Shown here: one piece after another, positions 1-8,858 of the stretch
Layout: every line of letters starts with the position of its first letter
Numbering within the stretch: the first letter of the stretch is position 1
NCBI RefSeq assembly: GCF_001921845.1
Contig: NZ_MSJM01000002.1
Coordinates: 62,001 to 126,000, forward strand
Source: Streptococcus cuniculi
GTDB taxonomy: Bacteria > Bacillota > Bacilli > Lactobacillales > Streptococcaceae
Length of the DNA stretch: 64,000 nucleotides
Direction: 5' to 3'
Program-made: the position numbers and the translations under genes
The notes under the pieces: generated by a model
Database searches by the model: none
What the model was told of the DNA's origin: nothing
The model's input: the letters and a program-made list of their open reading frames with translations, nothing else

Positions 1-1
1 T

Positions 2-358
2 TCAAAAGAGATTATAGCTGAAACGTTTGATAGTAATTTGTTAAAAGAGTATTTGGATGATATTAAAAATTACACCAATAGAGAAATACCTAAGAGCCAG
101 TTTGATGAATTGAAGAATACTTTACAAATAAAGAAATATGAAAAGTTATCGCCTGTTGAAGTAGCTAAGCATCGTTCTGAATTTAATAGAGTAAAAAATT
201 CACTAATAAAAGAATGGGAAACAAAAACAGGACAAATTTGGCCAACATATTCAGAAGATGTTATAGGGAAGAACGGAAAAGTAGTAAGAAGAATAGGGGA
301 TTCATTTGACACGTTTAAGGAAGCTAAGAGATATTTCAGTATAGGTCATTCGTATTAG
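2..358 (+). pseudogene. 3' remnant of a polymorphic toxin gene, chimeric and frameshifted
   Basis: The frame is open from the first bases of the window, so the 5' part lies outside. The readable ~119 residues contain a WPTY segment followed by a conserved-looking GKNGKVVRR stretch. From memory this precedes the AHH catalytic motif of HNH/endonuclease-VII-type C-terminal domains of secreted polymorphic toxins. Here the expected AHH and metal-binding part is missing. Instead the frame runs into FDTFKEAKRYF, which resembles FDNFKDAKACF in the immunity-like protein at 2122-2448, and stops at 358. Another frame (349-411) continues with a plausible C-terminus ending in ITVKMDLLK. I read this as a toxin tail joined by deletion to an immunity-gene tail, then frameshifted. 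Loss of the catalytic part rests on memory of the family, not on an alignment. Confidence 0.55.
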
Positions 359-420
359 AAGATGGTTATGCAGGTGATGGGATTACTGTGAAAATGGATT
401 TATTAAAATAGGAGTATAGT

Positions 421-1410
421 ATGAGATTAAGAGAAAAATGGGAAGATGATTCTATTCAGCTTGGAAAGTTAGCAAATCTACAGATGATAAAAGCAATCAT
501 TTATGGTCTTTCAATTGGCGATGCATTAGGTGTACCAGTAGAGTTTCGAGAAAGGGACTCTTTTCACATCAGTAATATGGAAGGATACGGAACCTATCAT
601 CAGCCGTCAGGGACGTGGTCTGACGACACCTCTTTATCTTTAGCCTTAATTGAGCATTTATATGAGGAATCGGACTTGAATGGATTAATGGATAAGTTCG
701 TGGCATATCGTACAGGTTACTTAACACCTCATGGGCAGTGTTTTGACATAGGAATTGCGACTAATAAGGCAATTGATGCTTATTTATCAGGAGTGTCTCC
801 GGAGGAATGTGGTGGCAAGTGTGAAGATGATAATGGCAACGGTGCTTTAATGAGGATTTCTCCATTATCTATGTTGTTGAGGAAAAACTTTAATTTTACT
901 GAGAAATTTTCATTAATTGAGAAGTACACAAAGATTACTCATGGTCATCCACGATCTCTTGTTGCCTCTATCATATATGTTCAGATTTTAATCGGGCTCT
1001 TACTTAATAATTCGCTATCAAAGGTTTTGGAGCAGTATCAACCCCACTTTGAAAATTATTTTAAGAGACAACCCTCATACTGGAAAGAGTATGAAACACA
1101 TTTTAAGGAAATTTTTCAACCATCCTTTTTTGAAAAAGATAGGAGTGAGGTAGCTTCAACTGGTTATGTCGTAGATACCTTAAAGGCAGTGATATGGTGT
1201 GTAGGTATAACAAATGGTTTTGAAGAAGCAGTGCTTAAGGCCGTCAATTTAGGCGGTGATACGGACACAATAGGAGCTATCACAGGTACCTTAGCAGCGG
1301 CACTTTATCAACTTGAAAGCCTGCCTAAAGATTGGATAGATCAACTTGCGAACAAAGTGTTAATTGATGAAAAGTGTCATCAATTATTAGATACACTGTA
1401 TAAAGATTAG
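421..1410 (+). CDS. ADP-ribosylglycohydrolase family protein (DraG-like)
   Basis: This 329-aa protein has the ADP-ribosylglycohydrolase fold signatures in order: GLSIGDALGVPVEF near the N-terminus, WSDDTSLSLALI (the first Asp/Thr metal-binding cluster), GNGALMRISPL, THGHPRS, and the C-terminal GGDTDTIGAITG that supplies the second dinuclear-Mg/Mn ligand set. The family removes ADP-ribose from proteins, nucleic acids or small molecules. All metal-binding clusters appear intact, so it is probably active. A GGAG sits just upstream of the ATG. It lies between broken toxin and immunity genes and has the same AT-rich composition. It may therefore be an immunity protein against an ADP-ribosyltransferase toxin, as Tri1 is for Tre1, but that role is inference. 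Confidence 0.88.
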   Translation: MRLREKWEDDSIQLGKLANLQMIKAIIYGLSIGDALGVPVEFRERDSFHISNMEGYGTYHQPSGTWSDDTSLSLALIEHLYEESDLNGLMDKFVAYRTGYLTPHGQCFDIGIATNKAIDAYLSGVSPEECGGKCEDDNGNGALMRISPLSMLLRKNFNFTEKFSLIEKYTKITHGHPRSLVASIIYVQILIGLLLNNSLSKVLEQYQPHFENYFKRQPSYWKEYETHFKEIFQPSFFEKDRSEVASTGYVVDTLKAVIWCVGITNGFEEAVLKAVNLGGDTDTIGAITGTLAAALYQLESLPKDWIDQLANKVLIDEKCHQLLDTLYKD

Positions 1411-1421
1411 ATGGATTAATC

Positions 1422-1511
1422 ATGTCAAACAAAGTAAAAAATCAAGCTAGAGAATAGGAGAAAGATTGGCCATTGGAATGGATAACTGACATTCGGCTCG
1501 TTCCGAATTGA
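1422..1511 (+). pseudogene. Small remnant with an internal stop codon
   Basis: An ATG frame reads eleven codons, meets a TAG at 1455-1457, and continues in the same frame through a Trp-rich segment (DWPLEW) to a TGA at 1509-1511. It lies between the ADP-ribosylglycohydrolase and the next small gene. It looks like a decayed gene fragment of the toxin/immunity patch, but I do not recognise the family and it could be chance. Confidence 0.2.
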
Positions 1512-1523
1512 TTGGAGGGAAAG

Positions 1524-1787
1524 GTGACAAAAATTCAAGATTATGCTAGAAAAATCATCTTTATTTTGGATAATAATTATTCAAAGCAAATAGAGTTCTC
1601 AGGTATTATCAATTATTTATACAATTTAATGATGAAAATTGCGTCGCAAGATGATAATATTTCCTTAGATATTCCATCATTAGTTAGACAGTTTGTGGAT
1701 GAAACAATGGATTATAATAGTTCTGTTATTATTTATTTAGAGAAGATGGATCAGGAAATCAAAAATGAAGAAAAGAGCAGAGATTAA
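1524..1787 (+). CDS. Small hypothetical protein, possibly an immunity protein
   Basis: This is an 87-aa acidic, helical-looking protein of no family I recognise. The GTG at 1524 is preferred over the in-frame TTG at 1512 because a strong GGAGG (1514-1518) lies five bases upstream, whereas the TTG overlaps that site. The end of the gene overlaps the ATG of the next, frameshifted gene at 1765, which suggests translational coupling. Position, size and AT-rich composition fit the orphan immunity genes that accumulate downstream of LXG-type toxins. There is no direct evidence of function. Confidence 0.55.
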   Translation: MTKIQDYARKIIFILDNNYSKQIEFSGIINYLYNLMMKIASQDDNISLDIPSLVRQFVDETMDYNSSVIIYLEKMDQEIKNEEKSRD

Positions 1788-2092
1788 AGAAATAATTTCT
1801 ATATATACAGATATTGATGAGTTTGAGTTGTTAAAACAAAAACAATCAGATATTTTACCTAAATTATAATATTTATGATTATAATGAGATTTGGCATGTA
1901 AATGATGAAATGGAGAAGTATCTATTCATTGGTGAGAGTAACATAAGTTGGTATGTATACAATTTAAAGAATAAATTATACGAAGTGCTAGACAATCCCT
2001 CTGGCAGGTTGTTGAAACAATTTGGTACATTGGATGAGTTGTTGCGTCAAGTTTTAAAGGAGGCTTTAGAGAATGAAACTATCTCATCATAA
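1765..2092 (+). pseudogene. Frameshifted SMI1/KNR4 (SUKH, YrhA-like) immunity gene
   Basis: An ATG at 1765 opens a frame that ends at a TAA at 1867-1869. The +1-related frame, open from before that point, continues YNIYDYNEIWHVNDEMEKYL, then FIGESNISWYVYNL and LDNPSGRLLKQFGTLDELL, to 2092. Read across the shift the product is about 109 aa. The second half matches the SMI1/KNR4 superfamily as I know it from YrhA-like proteins: the EIW segment, the FIGESNISWYVYN strand pair and the terminal DEL helix. SUKH proteins are common immunity proteins of contact-dependent toxins. The break lies in the AT-rich stretch 1853-1869. The first part is shorter than usual, so an internal deletion is also likely. 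A shorter product from the ATG at 1910 is possible. Confidence 0.6.
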
Positions 2093-2121
2093 GTTTAAAT
2101 GGGGAAAAAGGAAGTAAAGTA

Positions 2122-2448
2122 GTGATAAATTTTGAGTTGGAAAAGAAAAATATAGTAGATGAAATAAAGAATAAGGGATATGAAAGTTTAAGGTATTCAA
2201 TTTTTAGCGACCATAGACCACTTGAATGGGAAATAAGGCTTGAATTTGACAATAAAAATCAGCTTTACTTAGTATATGCTACCATGGATAGGGCTAGCTA
2301 TAATAAAAAATTAGAGTTTGATAACTTTAAAGATGCTAAGGCATGTTTTATGGAAAAATTAGAACTTACCGTAAAATCTAATAAACTGAATATACAATTA
2401 GGATTGCCTTCAGAATATCCGTCACCATTATGGGATAAAACGAAATAA
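2122..2448 (+). CDS. Putative immunity protein (Imm family, possibly Imm59)
   Basis: This 108-aa protein has a charged N-terminal helix, then short strands (LEWEIRLEFDN, LYLVYATMDRASY) and a FDNFKDAKACFMEKLELTV helix. The layout resembles small immunity proteins of polymorphic toxin systems. From memory I suspect the Imm59 group, but this is not checked. It starts at a GTG preceded by AAAAGGAAG. It is the last gene of the AT-rich patch and is followed by an intrinsic terminator. Its FDNFKDAK segment resembles the tail fused to the toxin remnant at the left edge of the window, which suggests the two once belonged to related cassettes. Confidence 0.55.
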   Translation: MINFELEKKNIVDEIKNKGYESLRYSIFSDHRPLEWEIRLEFDNKNQLYLVYATMDRASYNKKLEFDNFKDAKACFMEKLELTVKSNKLNIQLGLPSEYPSPLWDKTK

Positions 2449-2486
2449 AAACTCAGCTTAGCGAATGACTAAACTGAGTTTTTTTT
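2447..2486 (+). terminator. Intrinsic terminator after the immunity-like gene
   Basis: A stem of about 12 bp (AACTCAGCTTAG with CTAAACTGAGTT, one mismatch) and a 7-nt loop are followed by a T-run. The stop codon of the convergent tautomerase gene lies in the T-run, so it may act in both directions. Confidence 0.8.
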
Positions 2487-2670
2487 ATCCCTTCCGTTTC
2501 ATTTCTCCGTGAGGGAAGTAGGTGCCTTCTGGCATGTCGTTGATGATGACATGAATGGCTTCTTTGGGAGCATTGGTGTTGCGGGAGACGACCTCGGTCA
2601 CTTCACGCGCAAGGGCGATTTTTTGTTCTTCGGTGCGTCCTTCAAATAAATCAATTCGTACAAATGGCAT
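2485..2670 (-). CDS. 4-oxalocrotonate tautomerase family protein
   Basis: This is a 61-aa protein of the 4-OT/YwhB family, small tautomerases that use an N-terminal proline as general base. The mature protein begins PFVRIDLFEGRT, so Pro follows the initiator Met as required. The EEQKIALAREVTEVV helix and the VIINDMPEGTYFPHG strand are typical, and the length matches the family. The ATG at 2670 has a GGAG seven bases upstream. A longer frame continues upstream but has no family match and would remove the catalytic N-terminal proline. The natural substrate in streptococci is unknown. It is a single-gene unit, divergent from tdk. Confidence 0.9.
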   Translation of the reverse strand: MPFVRIDLFEGRTEEQKIALAREVTEVVSRNTNAPKEAIHVIINDMPEGTYFPHGEMKRKG

Positions 2671-2826
2671 AGGATTCTCCTTTTTCTTTGCTAGGACTAG
2701 TATAGCACATTTGCACGGAATAGGATAGCCGAACGGAAACGTTTTTTTTTCTTTTTCTCTAGTACCGCATTTGCCGATTTTATGGTAGAATGGAATGAAT
2801 GAGTTTGATAGATTGGAAAGAAAAAA

Positions 2827-3396
2827 GTGGCTCAATTTTATTTTAAATATGGTTCCATGAATTCTGGAAAGACCATTGAGATTTTAAAGGTAGCGCATAA
2901 TTACGAGGAACAGGGCAAGAACGTGGTCATCATGACATCGGCTCTTGATACACGTGCAGGCGTGGGGATTGTTGCGAGTCGTATCGGAATGCAGCGAGAA
3001 GCGGTGGCAATCACAGAAGAGATGAATGTCTATGACTACATCGCTGATTTGTCCTTAAAACCCTACTGTGTCTTGATTGACGAGGCCCAGTTTTTGACCA
3101 AGCAGCATGTCTATGATTTTGCCCGTGTAGTCGATGAACTAGATGTGCCAGTCATGGCCTTTGGGCTTAAAAATGATTTTCGCAATGACTTGTTTGAAGG
3201 CTCCAAGCATTTACTGCTGTTAGCTGATAAGCTGGATGAAATTAAGACCATCTGTCAATATTGCTCGAAAAAAGCCACCATGGTCTTGCGGACGGTGAAT
3301 GGTGAGCCTGTATATGAGGGCGAACAGATTCAAATCGGGGGCAATGAAACCTATATCCCTGTGTGTCGCAGACACTATTTTAGACCTGAAAGATAG
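2827..3396 (+). CDS. tdk: Thymidine kinase
   Basis: This cytosolic type II thymidine kinase phosphorylates thymidine to dTMP in pyrimidine salvage. At 189 aa it has the usual length. The P-loop GSMNSGKT is at residues 9-16 and the DEAQFL motif with the catalytic Glu is at about 85-90. The structural zinc site is formed by CQYC and a later Cys near CRRHYF. The start is a GTG at 2827, preceded by GGAAAG. It heads a run of + strand genes that continues into prfA nine bases later, the usual streptococcal order. Confidence 0.97.
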   Translation: MAQFYFKYGSMNSGKTIEILKVAHNYEEQGKNVVIMTSALDTRAGVGIVASRIGMQREAVAITEEMNVYDYIADLSLKPYCVLIDEAQFLTKQHVYDFARVVDELDVPVMAFGLKNDFRNDLFEGSKHLLLLADKLDEIKTICQYCSKKATMVLRTVNGEPVYEGEQIQIGGNETYIPVCRRHYFRPER

Positions 3397-3404
3397 GAGA
3401 AAAG

Positions 3405-4484
3405 ATGAATATTTATGATCAATTACAGGCGGTGGAAGACCGCTATGAGGAGCTAGGAGAATTGTTGAGTGACCCTGATGTGGTCAGCGATACCAAGCGT
3501 TTTATGGAATTGTCAAAGGAAGAAGCAGCAACTCGTGATACGGTGACTGCTTACCGCGAATACAAAAAAGTGCTTCAAAACATCGTGGACGCTGAAGAAA
3601 TGATTAAGGACGCATCAGGGGATGCTGACTTAGAAGAAATGGCCAAGGAAGAGCTCAAGACAGCCAAGGCTGACAAGGAAGCCTACGAAGAAAAATTAAA
3701 GATTTTGCTGCTGCCAAAAGACCCGAATGATGACAAGAATATCATCTTGGAAATCCGCGGGGCAGCTGGTGGAGATGAAGCAGCCCTCTTTGCAGGGGAT
3801 TTGTTGACCATGTACCAAAAATTCGCAGAAAGCCAAGGCTGGCGCTTTGAAGTCATGGAGGCTTCCTACAACGGTGTCGGTGGTATCAAAGAAGTCGTTG
3901 CCATGGTGTCGGGGCAATCGGTTTACTCTAAACTGAAATACGAATCAGGTGCTCACCGAGTGCAACGTGTGCCTGTGACCGAAAGCCAAGGGCGCGTGCA
4001 TACTTCAACGGCGACGGTCTTGATTATGCCAGAAATCGAAGAAGTCGAGTACGACATTGATCCAAAAGACTTGCGGATTGACATTTACCACGCTTCAGGT
4101 GCGGGTGGTCAGAACGTCAATAAGGTGGCGACAGCCGTGCGGATTGTCCACTTGCCAACCAATATCAAGGTCGAGATGCAGGAAGAACGGACCCAGCAGA
4201 AAAACCGTGATAAGGCGATGAAGGTTATCCGTGCGCGTGTGGCAGATCATTTTGCGCAAATTGCCCAAGATGAGCAAGACGCAGAGCGGAAGTCAACCAT
4301 TGGTACAGGAGACCGTTCGGAGCGGATTCGGACCTATAATTTCCCGCAAAACCGTGTGACAGACCACCGTATCGGCTTGACTCTTCAAAAACTCGATACA
4401 ATTTTATCTGGGAAAATGGACGAAGTCATCGATGCCTTGGTGCTCTATGACCAAACACAGAAATTAGAAGAGTTGAATAAATAA
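3405..4484 (+). CDS. prfA: Peptide chain release factor 1
   Basis: RF1 (359 aa) recognises UAA and UAG stop codons and triggers hydrolysis of peptidyl-tRNA on the ribosome. The codon-reading tripeptide is PVT at residues 190-192. The GGQ catalytic motif is at 234-236 ([11 protein letters not shown]). The PVT tripeptide separates it from RF2, which carries SPF. The ATG follows AGGAGAA. Its stop codon shares one base with the start of prmC, whose product methylates the Gln of GGQ, so the enzyme and its substrate are translationally coupled. Confidence 0.98.
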   Translation: MNIYDQLQAVEDRYEELGELLSDPDVVSDTKRFMELSKEEAATRDTVTAYREYKKVLQNIVDAEEMIKDASGDADLEEMAKEELKTAKADKEAYEEKLKILLLPKDPNDDKNIILEIRGAAGGDEAALFAGDLLTMYQKFAESQGWRFEVMEASYNGVGGIKEVVAMVSGQSVYSKLKYESGAHRVQRVPVTESQGRVHTSTATVLIMPEIEEVEYDIDPKDLRIDIYHASGAGGQNVNKVATAVRIVHLPTNIKVEMQEERTQQKNRDKAMKVIRARVADHFAQIAQDEQDAERKSTIGTGDRSERIRTYNFPQNRVTDHRIGLTLQKLDTILSGKMDEVIDALVLYDQTQKLEELNK

Positions 4485-5314
4485 TGAACTACGCTCAATT
4501 GTTTTCAAGCTATGAAAGCAAGTTGGAGGAGGTTGGCGAAGAGCCAGAAAGCCTGTCTTATACCTTTCGCAAGTTGAAACATCTCAACCTGACGGAGTTT
4601 GTCCTGCTCTTGACCAAGGAAGTGACCGCAGAAGACCAAGTATTGTTAGCAGAGATTTTTCAACAGTTGTTTCATCATTATCCAGCCCAGTACATTGTCG
4701 GAAAAGCCGACTTTCATGGTCTGGAATTGATGGTAGACCCGCGCGTGCTGATTCCTCGTCCTGAAACAGAGGAGTTGGTGGACTTGATTCTGGCTGAAAA
4801 TCCGATAGAAAATCTTTCTGTCTTAGATATTGGGACAGGGAGTGGTGCGATTGCGATTAGCCTTGCTCATAGCAAGCCAAGTTGGAAGGTAGCAGCTTCA
4901 GATGTTTCGCCAGATGCCCTTGCGGTCGCACAGGAAAATGCGCAACATCAGCAAGTACAGCTCACCTTTCTCCAGTCAGATGTCTTTCAGGAAGTCACAG
5001 GGCAGTATGATATGATTGTTTCCAATCCTCCCTACATTGCACGAGAAGATGAGGCAGAAGTCGGGCTGAATGTGCTTCATTCCGAACCTTCTATCGCCTT
5101 ATTCGCAGCAGAAGACGGACTAGCCATTTACCGAGAAATTGCAGAAAGAGCAGCAAACTTTCTCACCGACCGTGGAAAAATCTACCTCGAAATCGGCTAT
5201 AAGCAAGGAAAAACTGTCTCTGAACTCTTTCAAACAGCCTTTCCAGACAAACGCGTCCGTGTTCTAAAAGACCAATTTGGACAGGATAGAATGGTGGTGG
5301 TCGACCATGAATAG
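4484..5314 (+). CDS. prmC: Release factor glutamine N5-methyltransferase
   Basis: This SAM-dependent methyltransferase (276 aa) modifies the Gln of the GGQ motif in RF1 and RF2. The SAM-binding loop reads VLDIGTGSGAIA. The NPPY catalytic motif at residues 181-184 identifies the N5-glutamine/N6-adenine group. An N-terminal helical domain for release-factor binding precedes the Rossmann fold. The start overlaps the prfA stop (TAATG), and the end overlaps the start of tsaC by 8 nt. This tight coupling is conserved in Firmicutes. Confidence 0.97.
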   Translation: MNYAQLFSSYESKLEEVGEEPESLSYTFRKLKHLNLTEFVLLLTKEVTAEDQVLLAEIFQQLFHHYPAQYIVGKADFHGLELMVDPRVLIPRPETEELVDLILAENPIENLSVLDIGTGSGAIAISLAHSKPSWKVAASDVSPDALAVAQENAQHQQVQLTFLQSDVFQEVTGQYDMIVSNPPYIAREDEAEVGLNVLHSEPSIALFAAEDGLAIYREIAERAANFLTDRGKIYLEIGYKQGKTVSELFQTAFPDKRVRVLKDQFGQDRMVVVDHE

Positions 5315-5912
5315 GATTGAAAGGATACTAGAAGCAGGTGAGGCGGTTGTCTTGCCGACCGAGACTGTCTATGGCTTGTTTGGTCGAGCCTTAGACAAAA
5401 GGGCTGTCCAGCGTGTCTATGACCTTAAAAACCGTCCGCTCGACAAGGCCATGAATTTGAATGTGGCGAGTTTAGAGGACATTGTAGCCTTTTCCAAAAA
5501 CCAACCAGCCTATCTAACCAAGCTCTTTCAGGCTTTTTTACCCGGTCCTTTGACCATTATTTTACAAGCAAATGAACAAGTTCCTCACTGGGTCAATTCT
5601 GGCATGAAAACCGTTGGTTTTCGTGTTCCCAGCCACCCTGTGACCTTGGACTTGATTAAAACATTTGGACCTCTGATTGGACCTTCTGCCAATCGATCTG
5701 GCACAGCAAGCGGTATCTTGTTTGACCAGATTATGCAGGAGTTTCATGGAGAGGTCGTGGGGATAAAAGATGATGCTTTTCTGACAGGGCAAGATTCGAC
5801 TATTTTGGACTTGTCAGGTGAGAAAGCCCAGATTTTACGCCAAGGCGCTATCACTTGCGAGGAACTCCTCGCTCAACTACCAGAACTCAAGTTTAAAGGA
5901 GAAAATGCATGA
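5307..5912 (+). CDS. tsaC: L-threonylcarbamoyladenylate synthase (Sua5/YrdC/TsaC family)
   Basis: This protein makes the threonylcarbamoyl-AMP intermediate for t6A37 modification of ANN-decoding tRNAs. The YrdC domain fills the 201 aa. Signature motifs are the N-terminal [10 protein letters not shown], the KNRP motif, and [10 protein letters not shown] near two-thirds of the length. The C-terminal Sua5 domain is absent, so it is the short TsaC form. I chose the ATG at 5307 because it gives the standard N-terminus. An upstream extension reads WWW-rich sequence from the overlapping prmC frame. It overlaps prmC by 8 nt and glyA by 4 nt (ATGA). Confidence 0.94.
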   Translation: MNRIERILEAGEAVVLPTETVYGLFGRALDKRAVQRVYDLKNRPLDKAMNLNVASLEDIVAFSKNQPAYLTKLFQAFLPGPLTIILQANEQVPHWVNSGMKTVGFRVPSHPVTLDLIKTFGPLIGPSANRSGTASGILFDQIMQEFHGEVVGIKDDAFLTGQDSTILDLSGEKAQILRQGAITCEELLAQLPELKFKGENA

Positions 5913-7165
5913 TTTTTGATAAAGAAGATTACAAAGCCTACGATAAAGAATTATGGGACGCCATTCAGGCAGAAGAAGAGCGTCAGCAGCACAATATTGA
6001 ATTGATTGCTTCAGAAAATGTAGTCTCAAAAGCAGTGATGGCAGCCCAAGGTTCGATTTTGACCAATAAATACGCAGAGGGCTACCCTGCTCGCCGTTAC
6101 TACGGAGGAACCGAGTGTGTGGACATCGTAGAAAGCCTTGCCATTGAGCGTGCCAAGGAAATCTTTGGAGCGAAATTTGCCAATGTACAACCACACTCTG
6201 GTAGCCAAGCCAACTGTGCAGCCTATATGGCCTTGATTGAGCCAGGCGATACTGTCATGGGGATGGACTTGGCAGCGGGCGGACACTTGACCCACGGAGC
6301 AGCTGTGAGCTTTTCTGGTCAGACCTACAACTTTGTGGCCTACAATGTTGATAAAGAAACAGGCTTGTTGGACTACGATGCCATTTTAGCCCAAGCCAAG
6401 GAAGTGCAACCAAAACTTATCGTTGCAGGGGCATCTGCCTATGCCCGTACTATTGATTTTGCTAAATTCCGTGAAATCGCAGACAGCGTTGGGGCTAAGC
6501 TCATGGTGGATATGGCGCACATTGCAGGGCTTGTGGCAGCGGGGCTCCATCCAAATCCAGTACCTCATGCCCACATCACGACTACAACGACCCACAAAAC
6601 CCTTCGGGGCCCTCGTGGTGGGTTGATTTTGACCAACGATGAAGAATTAGCAAAGAAAATCAATTCTGCCATTTTCCCTGGTATCCAAGGCGGACCGCTT
6701 GAGCATGTTATTGCCGCAAAAGCCGTTGCTTTCAAGGAAGTTTTGGATCCAGCCTTCAAGGAATATGCCAAACAAGTCATTGACAATAGTAAGGCGATGG
6801 CAGATGTGTTCTTGGCGCATGACAAATTCCGTGTCATCACAGGCGGAACAGATAATCATCTCTTCCTTGTCGATGTGACCAAGGTCGTTGAAAATGGAAA
6901 AGTGGCTCAACATCTCCTAGATGAAGTACACATCACCTTAAACAAAAATTCGATTCCATTTGAAACCTTGTCACCATTTAAGACAAGTGGTATTCGGATT
7001 GGTTCTGCGGCGATTACGGCTCGTGGATTTGGTGTTGAAGAAGCGCGCAAAGTGGCTGAATTGACTATTAAAGCCTTGGAAAATGCTGACAATGAGGCGG
7101 TATTAGACGAGGTTCGTCAAGAAGTCCGTGCCTTGACCGATGCTTTTCCATTGTATGAGGCCTAA
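5909..7165 (+). CDS. glyA: Serine hydroxymethyltransferase
   Basis: This PLP enzyme interconverts serine and glycine and generates 5,10-methylene-tetrahydrofolate, the main one-carbon source. The PLP lysine lies in [14 protein letters not shown] (Lys 230). The glycine-rich SGSQAN and [12 protein letters not shown] motifs are present, and 418 aa is normal. The ATG overlaps the stop of tsaC and a GGAG lies in the tail of that gene. Five genes from tdk to glyA are packed with minimal gaps, suggesting one transcript. Confidence 0.98.
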   Translation: MIFDKEDYKAYDKELWDAIQAEEERQQHNIELIASENVVSKAVMAAQGSILTNKYAEGYPARRYYGGTECVDIVESLAIERAKEIFGAKFANVQPHSGSQANCAAYMALIEPGDTVMGMDLAAGGHLTHGAAVSFSGQTYNFVAYNVDKETGLLDYDAILAQAKEVQPKLIVAGASAYARTIDFAKFREIADSVGAKLMVDMAHIAGLVAAGLHPNPVPHAHITTTTTHKTLRGPRGGLILTNDEELAKKINSAIFPGIQGGPLEHVIAAKAVAFKEVLDPAFKEYAKQVIDNSKAMADVFLAHDKFRVITGGTDNHLFLVDVTKVVENGKVAQHLLDEVHITLNKNSIPFETLSPFKTSGIRIGSAAITARGFGVEEARKVAELTIKALENADNEAVLDEVRQEVRALTDAFPLYEA

Positions 7166-7170
7166 TATCC

Positions 7171-8145
7171 ATGGATATTTATATTAAAGAAGCCGTTATT
7201 CACCAATTTTCTCCAGAAGACACAGAGCTGGTCTTGGCAGACAAATTGTTGACCATTACACCCAAGATTGAGGAGTATCTGCGGAAAAAAATCGAGCGTT
7301 CCTATTCGGACGAAGCAAAGACAGGTCAATTGGGGGCTGACAGCCCCTTTCTTGACTACTTGTCAGATGATTTGCTAGCAAGTTCCATCACCATCGCTAA
7401 TCTTTGGAAAGAGGAGTTTTCTGTTTCGGAAAATCTCAAAACCAATGACCTAGTCTTCGTTCGGTTTGAGAAGAATGGCGTGGAACAGTTTGCCTTTTTA
7501 CGGATTTCCCTCCGTGAAAATCTGGTCCATGTGGGTGCAGAAAGCGATAGTCCTTTGAAACTCACGCAGAATAATCTGCCGAGTGCAGGCTCTGCTCCAG
7601 ATGAGGCCTTGATTCTCAACCTGCAAACCCACAAGTACCACTTGATTGAAAAGCGAATCAAGTATAATGGAACTTTCTTGAATTATTTTTCAGATAATGT
7701 CCTCCAAGATAGCCCCGCCATCTCTGCCAAGAAATCCATCAAGGCAGTTGAGCAAACAGCACAGAAGATTGCAGAGAATTTCAATCAGGCGGATTTCCAG
7801 TTCCAATCCAAGGTTAAGTCAGCCATTTTCAATCATCTGGAAGAAGACAATGAATTGTCGCCTGAAAAACTGGCCAATCAATTATTTGATAACAATCTCA
7901 CCGCTCGTTTGAGTTTCGTCGATGAGTTGAAAGATGTCATTCCAGAAAAAGTCAGCTTTGAGGAAATTGATAGCAGTCGCCAACTGAAAAAATTTGAAAA
8001 TCAGAAATTGTCCCTCTCAAACGGGATTGAGCTGATTGTGCCGACCACGATTTATGAGGATGCAGAATCCGTCGAATTTATCCAGAATGATAACGGAACC
8101 TATTCCATCCTCATCAAGAATATAGAAGATATTAAGAGCAAATAA
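7171..8145 (+). CDS. Nucleoid-associated protein, NdpA/YejK (NA37) family
   Basis: This 324-aa protein fits the 37-kDa nucleoid-associated family. It has an N-terminal region beginning [14 protein letters not shown], typical of the Gram-positive branch. It also has [15 protein letters not shown] and [11 protein letters not shown] motifs, and a C-terminal part rich in charged residues. Family members associate with DNA, but their cellular role is poorly defined. It lies five bases after glyA and its stop is one base from the next start, so it is part of the same operon. No catalytic motif is evident. Confidence 0.85.
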   Translation: MDIYIKEAVIHQFSPEDTELVLADKLLTITPKIEEYLRKKIERSYSDEAKTGQLGADSPFLDYLSDDLLASSITIANLWKEEFSVSENLKTNDLVFVRFEKNGVEQFAFLRISLRENLVHVGAESDSPLKLTQNNLPSAGSAPDEALILNLQTHKYHLIEKRIKYNGTFLNYFSDNVLQDSPAISAKKSIKAVEQTAQKIAENFNQADFQFQSKVKSAIFNHLEEDNELSPEKLANQLFDNNLTARLSFVDELKDVIPEKVSFEEIDSSRQLKKFENQKLSLSNGIELIVPTTIYEDAESVEFIQNDNGTYSILIKNIEDIKSK

Positions 8146-8146
8146 G

Positions 8147-8746
8147 ATGAAAAAACTAACAAGAACGATCGCCCTTGTCGTCCTTGTTTTTCTAGCCTAT
8201 CAATTCTACAAGATTCACCGAGATGTCAAGCAGGTCATGACCTACCAAACCATGGTTCAAGAGATACTCGCTGAAAATGACACCAAGGCCAACGAAGAAT
8301 TGGTGCTAGCTATGATTTACACGGAAACGAAAGGGAAACAGGCTGATGTCATGCAATCCAGCGAATCCGCATCAGGATATGCAGATACCATCACAGATAG
8401 CAAGGAAAGCATTCGCCAAGGGGTCGAATACTTGAGTCAGAATCTCCTATTAGCAGAAGAGGCCAACGTGGATGCTTGGACGGCTGTTCAGGCCTACAAC
8501 TATGGTCCTGCCTATATTGAATACGTTGCCCAAAACGGCGGTAAAAATACTATTGAACTGTCTACCAGCTATTCAAAAGATATTGTGGCGCCAAGCCTTG
8601 GCAACACCACAGCCCAAACCTACACCTACTATCATCCCATCGCCCTCTTGCATGGCGGCAAACTCTACGTGAACGGTGGCAATATCTACTATTCACGGCA
8701 GGTGCGATTTAATGTCTATTTAATTCGGTTGATGGGATTATTTTAA
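8147..8746 (+). CDS. pvaA: Membrane-anchored lysozyme-like protein (PvaA-type)
   Basis: This 199-aa protein has an N-terminal signal anchor (basic MKKLTR, then an ~18-residue hydrophobic stretch). An extracellular lysozyme-like domain follows. [13 protein letters not shown] carries the likely catalytic Glu, SSESASG and [14 protein letters not shown] follow, and a Tyr-rich segment is near the end. This is the arrangement of pneumococcal vaccine antigen A, thought to act on peptidoglycan. It lies immediately after the nucleoid-associated gene. The symbol is by family resemblance; activity is not shown. Confidence 0.8.
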   Translation: MKKLTRTIALVVLVFLAYQFYKIHRDVKQVMTYQTMVQEILAENDTKANEELVLAMIYTETKGKQADVMQSSESASGYADTITDSKESIRQGVEYLSQNLLLAEEANVDAWTAVQAYNYGPAYIEYVAQNGGKNTIELSTSYSKDIVAPSLGNTTAQTYTYYHPIALLHGGKLYVNGGNIYYSRQVRFNVYLIRLMGLF

Positions 8747-8824
8747 AGAAAACGAAAGAGTAAGGAGATAATGTTCGTCTTTTCTGCTCTTTTTCTTTTT
8801 CCCTTTCTCCTTTCTCAAAAAAAG

Positions 8825-8833
8825 TGGTATAAT
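8825..8833 (+). promoter_or_regulatory. Extended -10 promoter of the SDR-lipoprotein pair
   Basis: TGGTATAAT forms an extended -10 (TG-N-TATAAT) with a T-rich stretch upstream. It ends 25 bases before the ATG at 8859, which has a strong AGGAGGGGG ribosome binding site. Confidence 0.65.
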
Positions 8834-8858
8834 GAAAGAAAGGAAAAGGAGGGGGAGC

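Noticed and set aside
2671-2835. 55-residue N-terminal extension of the tautomerase
   Set aside because: It would bury the catalytic N-terminal proline, overlaps the tdk promoter, and the internal ATG has a good GGAG site.
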